Assembly: GCA_008921705.1 (NCBI GenBank)
Contig: VFFE01007631.1
Span: 128,599 to 192,598, forward strand
From: Burhinus oedicnemus
Lineage: Eukaryota > Chordata > Aves > Charadriiformes > Burhinidae
Length of the DNA: 64,000 nt
Reading direction: 5' to 3'
Below, in pieces: positions 1 to 11,900 of this stretch. The notes beneath the pieces were generated by a model. The model had not been told where the DNA came from and ran no database searches. It was given only the letters and a program-made list of their open reading frames with translations. A program made the translations under genes and the position numbers. Within the stretch, counting starts at the first letter, position 1. Each line of letters starts with the position of its first letter.

Positions 1-493
1 TGTTGGCAATTTCAGATTTTGTTCTCTTCATATTTTTCACCAGTTTCTAAAATTAAAACTAGGGACCATACCTGACAAAAAGTAGCAAATAATTTTGGCT
101 ACTCTCAGGCTGCATTTTGGGGCTAAACTGATTATTCATTAAAGATAACAGTCCCGTGGCTTGCTTTCATCATTCCATGGATTTGATACCACTTTGCTAC
201 ATACTTGATATAGAGTGTTTTTTTGTCAACTGTGGAGAACTTTGGATGGGATGCACTTACCTACACATGAGAAAACTTCTAAATTTCTCCAGGACCTGGT
301 AAGGGAGAGAAAATCAGCGCTTCCTAATTTCCCATTTCATCTGGTTGCTCACAAATCCAAAAGAGTTGCATAAGACTTCCGAAAACTACCAGTCAGAAAC
401 TTTAAAAATCTAGAAGTAACTTTAAATAAACCAATTGGGGAATCAACCAGTTTGCATTAGAAAATCAAATGTACCAATGTCACCATATGCCCT

Positions 494-515
494 GGGGTTG
501 GGGTTGGGGCTGGGG
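494..515 (+). other. G-quadruplex motif, telomere-like G4T2 repeat
   Basis: Four runs of exactly four G are separated by TT, TT and CT loops, a canonical intramolecular G-quadruplex pattern with two-base loops. The unit resembles a ciliate GGGGTT telomere repeat rather than the vertebrate TTAGGG, so chance or a small tandem duplication is more likely than a telomeric origin. Confidence 0.7.
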
Positions 516-3500
516 TCAGCTATCTCCAACCACGTTGTCAGTGTGACTGCTTACTGTCATGGCTGACCTCAAGGAAAAGCTGGTGACAGGCTCCATGCCC
601 CATGCCATTCAGGCAATCATGTAAAATGCACATTTTGGCACTGGCTTTGTGTCAGACAGACCAGCTTCCATGTGTGGCAGAAGCTGGGCTCACAATGGGA
701 AGGTGTTTCCACCTGTGGGGATGACTCAGGACCTCACAATTGCATTGGTGTTGGGGTGAGGCATGGAGAGAGGCACTCATGCATGGTATGGGGAGCCTGG
801 TCTTGGGATGGCGTTGCCTGAGCCCAAGAGAGCTTGCTCAATGTTGTGAGTGGGCTGTGAAGGAATCAGTAGCCCAAAGGAAAGGAGGCTGAAACCACCC
901 CCTGGACAACCAGAGAACAAGACGTCCTGGGATAAAAAGAGCATCTCTGAGCTGGCAGTTTAAAGGCAAGGCTCCTCCTACAGTTCCTGGGTTCCCCAAC
1001 CATTCTACCAGTTGCACTTACACTAGCATTTTAGCTTGGATCAAGAAGGCGCTTTGGACCTCACCCACTCGTCCTAACTTAAGCACTGAGGTTTGCACCA
1101 TGGAGAAGAGTCAGAGCTTGGGAGCTGGAGTCCCTTCACAGGAAACAAAGCTTGATGGTGCTCTCCAGGATTGCGCCTGGTGTGGTCCAAACAGTAATGG
1201 ACATCTGCATCCCTGGGACAAAACTAGAGTCCGAAAATGGCTGTAGCATGGAACGGTTGCAGAGGGTCTACTCCTTTGGCACCACCGATAAAGGCACACA
1301 CATGGGCAAGGTGAGGAGTTTGTCTGCCAGGAAGGAAGGAACCCATTAAAGTTTTATCATGAGGATAAATGGGTTAAATGTGGCTTTCTCTCATTTACAT
1401 TATCTGCATCTCTGTAAAGCTTAGTAACTGTGATATTTGTTCTATATTCTGTAAATAAATACTTTTTTCCCTTGTATCTAAACGTAGCTTGAACTAAGAG
1501 TAAATTTGGCAGCAAGGAATTTCAATCCTACAGGTTCATTCAGCCTTAAAACTGAGGCACTAGAAAACTTTGCTGTATTTGGTACCTTAATGCCCTCCTA
1601 CCACATGGTTCAGTTCTTCTGAAGTACAGGAGCTGGGGTAGGAGTTACTGGTACAGAAGTCAGTGGAAGAACACAGAATAGTTTTTTATCCAAAAAGCCT
1701 TTTAGCATGTGCAGTAGTGGAAGCAAGCCTGACTCCCAAGGACTGTGCAACAACAGCATATCTGTTAAAAGGGATAAAGACAACTGGAAAACTGCTGGGC
1801 ACTTGCCTTTAAAATCTATTCTAGGTAAAATATGTGCTTACTCAAAATATGTGGGAGTAAAAAGCCTAATATTTGTCAAATAAGGCATAACTAGTCCTCA
1901 GATGACTTTTCAGAACAGTAATTTCTAAAACCTTGCTATGTAATCGTTGCAGTTCACGGATTTCTATATTTGATACACTTCTAACAATGAAAATACATTT
2001 TAAAAGTAGTTGAAAAACATAGCTATAAATACTACAGCATACCTTGCAATTCGATTCAGAAAGAAAGCTCTCGCATATAGACCACTGCCATTTAATGACA
2101 GAATTTTCTGCAGGGGATGGCACCTAAGAGGTCAATGTCACAGTCAGGGCACGAAATTGGAGCGGAAACGGTTACGTCTACATACTGTGGTTACCAGCCA
2201 TTGCCTCCCTGAGGAGGAGAAAGAAGAAATGGAAAATAGACTGCAGATCTATACGACTGAATAGCCATTAAGCAACTAGAAATCACTCCCAGCACTCTAA
2301 GACTACGGGAAGGGAAGCTGCATTCATGGTATACGGCATACCAGTCTGCCTCCTGTGTTATTTACTGGGGACAAGGTTCTCAGACACACTCCAAGATTTT
2401 TATGGCTCCTGTGCGGCAGCCCCAGAAGCAGTAATGCCCATTTCCCGCTCCCTATGGGAATGACAGCAGGAGTGAAAGCTTGCACTGCTTTGCTGGAATT
2501 TTACTGTTTTGTGACTCTGACCCAGCTAGATGCAGTTGACACATAAAAAAATGTCAAAGATGGTGTTTACTGCTGGCACCGCACTTTATTCAGGCTTGAA
2601 AACAAAAAAGAAAGGAAATAAGAAACATCTGGCTCTCATTAAGGCTTAAAAGAAATGGAGGAAAGCAGAAGAAATATATCTAGTCACTCAAGAATGGGTT
2701 TGTCTCCCCACAGCTGCATCACATATACAAATTTGCAAGTAACAAGGTTTTCTTTCAGTTTGGTTATTCTATCATATAAACAAGGTTTAATATTTTTGTA
2801 AATAAAAGTGTATTTAGGATGTATTTATTGACTTGTTTTGGTTTTGTCATCTGGTTCCTTATGCCATTTTTTTTTCTTTAAGGTTTATATAAAATATTCA
2901 TGTGAGGTTCGAAATTCCCAATCTTTTTCCTCACAATCCTACCTCCACTTTCCAGTTGATAAACTGTCTTCCATTTGCAAACCTGGGCTTGCAACCCAAG
3001 GTTTTGGACTCACAGTATTTTACAAATCTAAACACAACACGCTGCTCAAAGATGTCCATGATGATGTTAGCTATGTAAAGGAATGAAGCAGGGATGTTAT
3101 TTCCATTGAACAGAAAGGGTAATGTCAGTAACCACAAGAATTAATTCTTCTTTCTTTCCTGCTTTGTCATTTTAAAATCTCTGCAAGTATGCAAAGTCCC
3201 TGCTATCACCTAGCAGCGTTTCTACTAGCAAAGGACCCAGACCTGTGATTCAGAAGCTGGGTATGCTTTTAATACACTGTAATCCTCAGACTTGGTGCTA
3301 TATTGGATGTAGCTTAACTTAGTGTTGCTGAACTGTTCTGTGACTCAGTTTCCCCACCTGGAAGATCCAGTCTGTCTGAATCAGGCTTGGTTCTGCTTTG
3401 CTCTGTACAAGTCCTGCGCAGGGACAGGCATCTTCCTGTGTGTCTCTTAGACACAGTTCTAAACTCTTGGCCCTTCTAACCCCAGAAAAGCAAACATTAA

Positions 3501-4490
3501 ACTACTTATGGCAAGAGGCTGTAAAGTAATTAACACATGCAAGGGTACTAAGCATTCTTTGTGAGGAGATGTTTCTCCCCACCTGAGCATTGCGGTTGTT
3601 CACCGTTCGACAGCAGTGAGGTAGCCTGGCCATGCAGCCGTGAGGCTGCCAGGGCTCGCCTGGGCAACTCTGCAAATACTTCCTAGCCCACAGGATGGCC
3701 GGGCAGTGGGATGCACGCTGGTGCCAGCCCTGGAGCTGTGCCACCCAGCTTCCACCCCAGCTGCTCTCACCAGGCAAAGGAGGCACCTCTGCTGCCCTGT
3801 CCCACAGAGCCCCATTTCTGCCCCTCTGCTGAAGAAAGCCTGCCAGTGCCTGTGCAGCCCCCTTGGTGGGGATTTGCAGTTTGGCATTTTATAGAGCTAA
3901 AAGGCTCAGACATCCTCTCTGTGCCAGGGAGATGGCTGTTTCCTCCCACTCTCTGATTCCTTCCCACCCATCGGCTGCGTGCCATGGCCCCCATACCCTC
4001 CTCCTGTTCCTGTGCCGATCCCCACATCAAGGACCTTTTCCCTTCTCTGTTTTCCATGCTAATGAGAATAACATGGAGAGAGAAATATCTAGGATAAGAG
4101 ACATACTCGTTACCCAATGGCTATGGCAGGTGGGCAGGCAGATCCCCAGCTGGACAGAGATGCCCCTGACAGACAGCAAACAGCCCTGTCCTGCCTGGAG
4201 GCTTGTCCCAGTACCAGTCACTGCTGTGGTGGCACAGCCTGTCTTTAACTAAGGCCTCTGTGAGCAGATTGTTAAGACATTTGGATGTTTGAAGAAGCGT
4301 ATTAATGATTTTGGAGCTCCTGTTTGTAAATGTAATCTTAATTATTTCAGCATTTCCTCAGTCTTTCCTATGTCCTTAGGCGCTTTCCTCAGTATAGAGG
4401 ATAGCATGTACAGATGCACTTTACCTTGCTCATCTTTTTCTTGATAAGAGGAAAAAGCATCTTAATAACCTGTAATGCGTTAAAGAAACA

Positions 4491-4530
4491 GTAGTATCTA
4501 GTAGTATCAGTAGCAGTATCAGTAGTATCT
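4491..4530. repeat. Short imperfect tandem repeat (GTAGTATC-like)
   Basis: The unit GTAGTATC and variants such as AGTAGCAGTATC repeat about five times in 40 bases. It is a simple repeat with no coding context. Confidence 0.6.
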
Positions 4531-5490
4531 AATGACTAGACCATTGGGCCACATCCCAAGAGACCTGAACCCTTTTTTTCACTGGATTTCTGTACATCCT
4601 TGGCATATCACATCAGTTTTTTGAGCCCTAAAGTTTCTAAAGTTGAGAGGGAAGTGCTTCGCTAATTAAAAAAGTCAAGCAAATCTCCTTTCCTCACTAA
4701 TGAAGAGCACCATGTAAAAGCAAGGTGCTCTTCCTACTCACACACAGGGGATTCACCCACTGATCACTGATGATAAAAAAGACAGTGTTTATTCCAATTA
4801 GTTCTTTAAATAGCTCTGTTTCCCTGTTCATTTTGACTGTGATATTCGTCTCAGCTTTTAATGTGTCAGTGGGAGACATGGTAGCATGCAGAAGAAGATG
4901 CTGGTTTTAGCAGTTCTGGTGTTGTCACTTTTCTTTCCACTTCACATTTTACTTGTGCCTTTCACTTATCTTCTTTTTCTTCACCTGTCCTCATTCCTTT
5001 CCGGATGAATCAGATGTCCCATGCATCTGAAGACACAGCTTTTATTCCCAGTTGTGCCAGTGCCTGCTGAGTGACCATATTTAATGGCGGAGGTATACAG
5101 AGGGAATGCAACAAGGCTGTGTGCTGCCTGTCCAAATTATGTAGTATGGAAATGCCATTTACTCTCCTGAATGTGCATGCCAAGTGCCTGACCTAGGCCA
5201 GTCCTAATACAGTCAGCATTTCCACCTCCTCTCAGCACAAGAGCAACGCTGCTGCAGAGGAGGGACCTTCTCCTCACCCTTCCACAGCCTCCTCCCCGGG
5301 TCCTGCCTGGCGTCCCCGCTGCAGAGCCCGGCAGTTATGGCTGTGCTAGCAAACGAAGCGAGGCCACAGAGCAGCACTAATCCCTCGGGTGCTAGCACGC
5401 TGCCTGGCATGGTTTTGGCCCATGCCAGCCAGCACTCCCCCGACCACATGCAGGTCTGGTTTGAGGACCAGAGTCACTTCCCAGGAGACA

Positions 5491-5534
5491 ATATGTATAT
5501 GTATACATATATATATATACACACACATCTATAT
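5491..5534. repeat. TA/CA microsatellite
   Basis: A compound run of ATGTAT, then (TA)n, then (CA)n units occupies about 44 bases, roughly 350 bp upstream of the ADGRG7 start codon. Confidence 0.85.
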
Positions 5535-5773
5535 GGGGATGCCTTGCTTGAAGGGAAGAGAGGTTCGCTGTGCCGTGCACTCCAATAACAGGCCTTAGCC
5601 CTTATCAGTATAAATGTAGCTGGGTGTCTGAGCTGCGACATTTTCCTATAGCAATTAGAAGACATGACATTTAACACCTTAGTAAGTGAAATGTTTTATC
5701 GAGTGGAAAATGATAGAAATAATGGTGTGCTACTTCTCCACCAAAACTTTTTTTTTTCTAAGTGGAAAAGAAA

Positions 5774-5814
5774 AGGTTAAAGTTCTAGCAGTAGACAAGT
5801 AGTTAATGGTTTAT
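5774..5814 (+). promoter_or_regulatory. HNF4-like and HNF1-like sites in the ADGRG7 proximal promoter
   Basis: AGGTTAAAGTTCT at 5774-5786 is close to the HNF4 direct-repeat consensus AGGTCAAAGTTCA. GTTAATGGTTTAT at 5802-5814 resembles the HNF1 site GTTAATNATTAAC, with a perfect first half and a degenerate second half. They lie 92-104 and 64-76 bp before the chosen ATG. These factors commonly drive intestinal epithelial genes, and human ADGRG7 is expressed mainly in gut, so the pair is plausible. Binding is inferred from motif match alone. The transcription start is not visible. Confidence 0.4.
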
Positions 5815-5877
5815 CCATCACAAGGTTATGAATGTATAATACCGTTTTATAGCAGAGCAGACAGTCTGCACCACAAC

Positions 5878-5986
5878 ATGCCTTCACTCCACTGGGACAG
5901 AATATTGGTTGGAATTAGTTGTTGTGTAGTGACCGTGACCCTTTGGGCACTGTGTATTTGGCAGCTTGTCCTCAGGTTTGAAACAG
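5878..5986 (+). CDS. ADGRG7: ADGRG7 coding exon 1
   Basis: Encodes residues 1-36 plus one base: MPSLHWD, then a hydrophobic stretch ending WQLVLRFET. Donor CAG|GTAAGA, phase 1. It aligns with the human N-terminal signal/anchor. Confidence 0.85.
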
Positions 5987-8900
5987 GTAAGAAATATAAT
6001 TCTACCCCATTTGAGCTCTATTTGAGCTCATTGGGTTCTTTTTCCTTTCCTTAAGTATTTAAACGTGATTGCTGATACACATTATTATATCCATGCTGTA
6101 CGCTTCTTAGGTGGACACATTTTTCTTCTTACACTGATGTTTAAAGAAGTACCCCAAACTTTGCATTCTGCTGTAAAACAGAATAGGACGGCAAACAATC
6201 TCTGGCATATTTTCCTTGTAACATGTTTACACTGTACATGATTCCTCTGATAGAGCTTTGAGAAATGTCTTGAAATTTTCTCACTCTTCTCGTAGAAATC
6301 TGATTTATTTTTCAAAAGACAAAAATAAACCTCTAGCTAGTCTAGTAAATTATACTTTAAAGAGGAAATATTTAGCTTTACATATGTTTATTTGTTTGCA
6401 TGCATATAAGCAAAATATGCTGTACAGCACCAGTTCATGTTTTCATTACAATTTCCACTATAGAAGAATTTGTTGAAAGAATATCGGAGATATTGGTTTG
6501 CATATTCTATACCTGAAAATCAGGTCAATGCACCCTCGTAAGACACTTCTGTGTGCAAACTCAGAGCAGAAAACTGGTCAGTGTTTCCTCTCAGCAAAAT
6601 ACTCACTATATTGACATGATACAAAATTATGCATAGACCTATATTCAAAATTCATAAAAAGAATCAGATACTCCTGGGTGCTTGTCCAGCAGGGAGTCAT
6701 ATATGATTGAAGACCAAGACGCTTAGGGAAAAGTATATATGAGGATACATTAGGTTATATTTACTTCAAAAGATTTATCAGATGATTGTAGGGAGGGAAG
6801 ATACCCAGGCCCAAGAAACGGCACATAAGTAAACAGCAATTATTTAACATATGTCAGTAATAATTTGCCTCTGCTAATGTAACTATATGCTCAGCGCTTT
6901 GTTTGACTTGGTGGAGCTAAATCCAGATGAGATAGGAGTTAACTCTCAGTGCAGCTTGGGGATACCTCTGCTTATGCCTAGGATTTACACAACTGCAGGC
7001 AAATGAACTGCTAGGAACTAGATTTAAACTGCAGCTGCGCAGCTGCCTCAGGGATGGAGAATACCTCCATGCCCATCTGATGCATTGCTTGTTGTGCATA
7101 GTTATAGTGTTTCTTCTTTATGCAATCTTTAACCGCAAGTATTAGCATTAACCGTTCCCACGATGTTTGATTAAAAAACTCCAACAGTTCATGATGACAT
7201 AGTATTATGCAAGAATCTTTTAGTTTTAGTTTAGATACGGTCAAAATCAATGTGATTCTTGAGATGATTAATGTCTGCGAAACTTAAAAGCCAAAGACAA
7301 ATAAAAAAAATATGTTTTCTGACTCTTAAAATAAAACCAGAAGTACCCCATGATTTTAAGCCAGTGCCACAATTACTGGAGCCTGATGAGTTGTACTGCA
7401 TGTGGGGTAGGGTAGACATGACTGCGTTAATCAGCTCAGGAATTTGTATTTGTGAAAGACACAGATTTCCCTCTGCAAAAAAAAAAGACAACTTTACAAT
7501 GGTACATGAGACCTTGAACAGTAGTGTAAGAAAGGTTGCCAGGAAGCACTAAATAGAGCCACAGTTTCAACTAGCATTAACAGATCCCACGAGCGTCACG
7601 TTGTTGTTAGAGGGACTCTTTTCGGGAAGGCAAAGGTAAGGCTGATGCTGTCTGCTGGCACCTGCTCTTTGCTACATGGGCTGCATGGCAGCTGCGTCTG
7701 CACCTCCAGGGCTAAACGTTGGACTTTTTACCCCACAGCTTCGTGCTTTTCAGTTTTACTGCTTTCAAAGGAGTGCCGGCCCTATCTTTTCACCTTTCCC
7801 TTTCCTTACACTCCTCTTGCCCCGGCTGCTCCGCTGCCCTCCTCCTCCTCGGCAGGCAGCCCAGGGTCTGTGCGCTTGCTGGGCAGCACCGCTGCCTCCC
7901 TGGTTTCAGGATCCTCTGCGCCACATTACCCTGCTCTGTCACCTTCTGCCCGGCTGCTTTGGGAACACATTCAAGCAAGACAAAGGCCCAAGCCCTTGTG
8001 CTGCGGGTTCCCCAGCATTTTCTGGGTTCTCAGGCTCCCAGTCCAAAGCACGTGGCTGAGCCCCGGTGTCATTCCTCTGCCACACGTCCCCATGTGCCAC
8101 ACACATGTGCCTGGCAGGTGAGCCAGCGCTGCTGGGCAATGGGCCAACAGCTGCCCAACCAGGCACCCAGCTCCCCCAGATATAGCCGTTCTCCGCAGCT
8201 GCTTAGCTTGGGCCACCCAGATCTCCATTGCTGGGGGAGTTTTTCTTTCCTTTCTGTAAGATTTCCAACAGAGAGACAATGTGTTTTGAAAAGCTGATGG
8301 CTAGCAGAGACATTACCTAGTGACACATAGATGTTATTCCACTATCATCATAGACATCTGGCCATAATGTAGCTGAGACAGCCTGAAACACAAATGCTAA
8401 ATAGCAACAACATGCGCAAGAGCCAAACGATGCGTGCCAAGAACAGAATTACCCCCGCCACGTGGCACATCCCCTATAGTTTGCAATACTCTTCCAGTTA
8501 TATGAATCCCATTAAAGAGTAAGAAGTTAGGCAATCTTTTTAGTTCAGCGAGAACACTAGAAATATACAATAGCACATGTGTTCCTGACAGCACTGTTTA
8601 CTTTTGAATTTTCTGGCTTTACTCTATTTGTCAGCATGTCAAAACACAGGCACTACCATGTCAGATCAAACGGTAGTCCTCAGCTCCAGTTTTCTGTGTA
8701 ATTTCGAGGCACAGACTGCACCCAGTGCACAGGTGCACAATTTCCACCACGGAAACCTTATGGAAAGGGATTCCAACTCCATCCTTCACTTAGGGACTGG
8801 GTGAAATTAACTGCGATGGAGCCTTGGTTCTTGGAGATCCCCCAGGTTTGGACCTATCAGAGCCTGAGGTCCATCAACCCCTTCCCTGTTTCAATTTCTG

Positions 8901-11900
8901 CTGCAGAATACCCCTTAGCCATTCAAGATTTGCCAATCACTTTTTTAAGAAACCTTAACATTTTCAGAGCTTGCTGAACACACCAAATACCATAGTATGT
9001 TCAGAATTTTCTAAGATCTGCAATTTCTCTGCTATTGCTTACACTGTGTTTATTTGTTTCCTGAAGCTGCAGCGGCCTGTGCAACAACTACTTCAAACAA
9101 AACCCACTATTTCTACTAAAAAATGGAATAAAAATCGGCACCTGTCCTGGACTGTGGATAGAGGCTATGGCTGAGATCAGGGCATGGGTTTTTATCTGCT
9201 TTATTCTATAATGCCTGGCTTAAATCAGAGTATGTCTCTCTGATTCTTGGATGTGTGACTATCCACGTCCTTGTTACTGTTTGGGGTCCCTCAGCACTGG
9301 GAATTTGTGGCCCTGTTTTGCCTTCTTGCTCCTGTGAAATCCTGCAGAAGTAATTCGGGCTTTTAACAGGTTGAACTGCTTGAGCTTTTGGCAGCCTGCA
9401 GGCCCACACCATCACTCCTACGCATCCACCAGCTGCACAGAACTGTTTCCACCTACATTGTTGTGGGACTGCAAATTAATATTTGAAAGCTTTGACCTCA
9501 CATTCATGCCATTGGTTTTAGGGGTAAGAAGGGACCAGTGACTGAGTACCTGGGCGGGACTGTGGGTCACATATATTTTTCAGTTGAATATTTTTTACCT
9601 GAAGCTTCAAATAAATCATGTTTATTTCTCTCCTTCATCAAATTAGATAGATACGTAAGTGTTTTTACATATGTATTTAGGAATATATATATATATCTTG
9701 ATTCTTTATTTACACAGACACTACAGAACCCGTGGTACCTCCATGCTTCTGCATCAACAGTGGTGTCTGTCAGGATGGAGCCTGCGTGTGCCCAGAGGAG
9801 TGGGTGGGATCTCTTTGTGAGATAGGTCAGTACAAGAGAGGCAGCATGGGCAGTTGGTGTCATTTCTGGGAACCTCTCTGCTCTGGGATGCCCCTGATCT
9901 TCTCCCCCCGGCCGAGACCTGCTCAGCAGGGTCAGATCCGCAAGCAGTGACGTGGCTCTTTTTGCTAGGTCAGGCCATATCCTGCATCCACTTCTGTCAT
10001 TCTTTCAAATGAGTCATATATCTGGGGAAGACATTACAGGTTTCAACAGTCTGTGGCCTGTTTCTAGCCAATTTGGCCTTTGTTTGAATTCCTCTGTTTG
10101 AAGATCACAGCGACTCGAAAATCTGATTCAGACCTCAATGGCCAGTATTGCCGTGTCTGGATCTGCCAGTGTTTAAGGGACATCATCCAGCTCAGCACCC
10201 TGCAGGACAATGCCTGTCTGCAGCTCCTGCTGCCCGTGGCACTGGTTTTGGATGAATCAAATTTCCTGCGCCTGGCATAGGATGACTCCCATTTCAGTCC
10301 CCTCTGCCGCAGCATGGCATCTCCGCACCACCGTAACTGCAGCAGGTGCTCCCAGCCCATGCTGGGAGGGTGCCAGCTCACTGAACAGCAGTATCTCCAG
10401 AGCCGGTAAGATCCCCAGCTAATGCTTTCCAAGCCAACCACCCGCACTGTGGCCAGTGTGACACACGGATACGCTGCCATGTGTCAGCTGTGCCTTTGTC
10501 AAATGAACTCATGTGTTTGGTCAGAAGAATGTCGAAAGATCTGCAGCTTGTGCAGGAAAATATTGTTGGTGAAGACTCCTAGGTAGATGGAAACTTCAGG
10601 TCTCCCATGTCTTTTCCCTTATGTCAGGATGGGTAGCACATCCAACAGACAATGACAGACTGGATGGGTTCATGATGGATTGGAACATTTGGGCAAAATG
10701 CTTCAGAGAAGTTGGCTTAAATAAAACAATCGTGGCTGGGATTACAAACCATTATGATGACTCTGTAATTCCCTATGTTCACTCCTCTGGCATTCTGTAT
10801 TTGATTTGCTGTGAATTGCCTTAAAGAATAGATTTTAATAACTGTAGTTATTAAAATACATGAGGTAAGAATGTTTGGACAGGTATTGTTAACTTGAAAT
10901 AATAACAAACATTATTGCATTTACAAAATCTGAATTTTACTCTGTTTTCCTGAGGAATGTTTATACTGCCCATCTTTCTGTTGTTCCGCCTTCTTGGCAA
11001 CTTTAACTTACTGACCAATTTCAACTAAATTCACTAGATGGTTACAGGTCTTAAAGGTCTTGAGATGCTATGAGTTTTGCAAATATCACTAGGTGGGTAC
11101 AGAAGATCAACCCTGTAAATACCTCACTGAGAAAAAGGCAAGGAGACTTATGCCGGCAGTGAGGAGGTGGGGGCTGCATGGCCAGTCAATCCAGTCTACC
11201 CACTAAGATGCATGGCTCTAAACTATCCATGACATTTGTCTCCTCTCCACCAGCTAACAAAATAAAGATGTATATTATATGTATTGAGAATCTAAAGATG
11301 GATGTAGGACACAGAGATGGGAGGCGCTGAGGCATGATGGGGCATAAAGAGTGTGGGAACATAGTGCTAAAGGTGTTGGGGAAGCTGGAAGAAAGCGCAG
11401 TTGGGTGTTGGGTGTATAGAGGAGGTGATCTGGTTTATGGCCAGCAAGACAGAGCAGGGCATATAGGGTAGACAATATTTGTAAACCAATTACTTTTGTT
11501 GGAAAGGTGATGGAAAATTTCCACTTGGCTCATATTTCATTCCTTTTGTACATAATGTCATGGTTACTTTCCTTCACAGATCATGACAAAGGGCCTGGTT
11601 TTCTTCCTACTTGTGGTTTGTTTGGTTGTTTGTTTGTTTGTTTTAAAATTCTGGAGCAATTCTACTGATGTAAGAATATTTGCAATAATTTGAGATTTGC
11701 ATCAGTGGGGAAAACCAGCACCAAACAATTTTATTTCAGATGGACTCTCTTTTGTAAGTCCAAAACCAAGTAGTACAGATATGTATATAAACCAGCCCAA
11801 AATACTTTCAAATCAAGGCTTGAATAACTAGAAGGACAAAAATTAAATCTTGAATAGGTACTCATGTATGAACACATACGTATTCATTCATGAATGTAGC

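Larger units (their letters stand above)
1..5770. other. Intergenic region upstream of ADGRG7
   Basis: No exon chain or recognisable protein is visible. Only short overlapping reading frames occur. AATAAA motifs at about 1452 and 2800 could mark the 3' UTR of an upstream + strand gene (TMEM45A lies there in human), but no coding exon of such a gene is seen, so this is speculation. A G-quadruplex motif and two short tandem repeats are listed separately. Confidence 0.5.

Noticed and set aside
1100..1246. 48-codon ORF beginning MEKSQSLGAG and containing CAWCGPNSNGHLHPW
   Set aside because: Too short, with no similarity I recognise and no splice context; likely chance.
5806..5877. In-frame upstream ATG that would extend the ADGRG7 N-terminus by 24 residues
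   Set aside because: The human protein aligns from the 5878 ATG, and the extension lacks the expected signal/anchor character; kept only as an alternative start.
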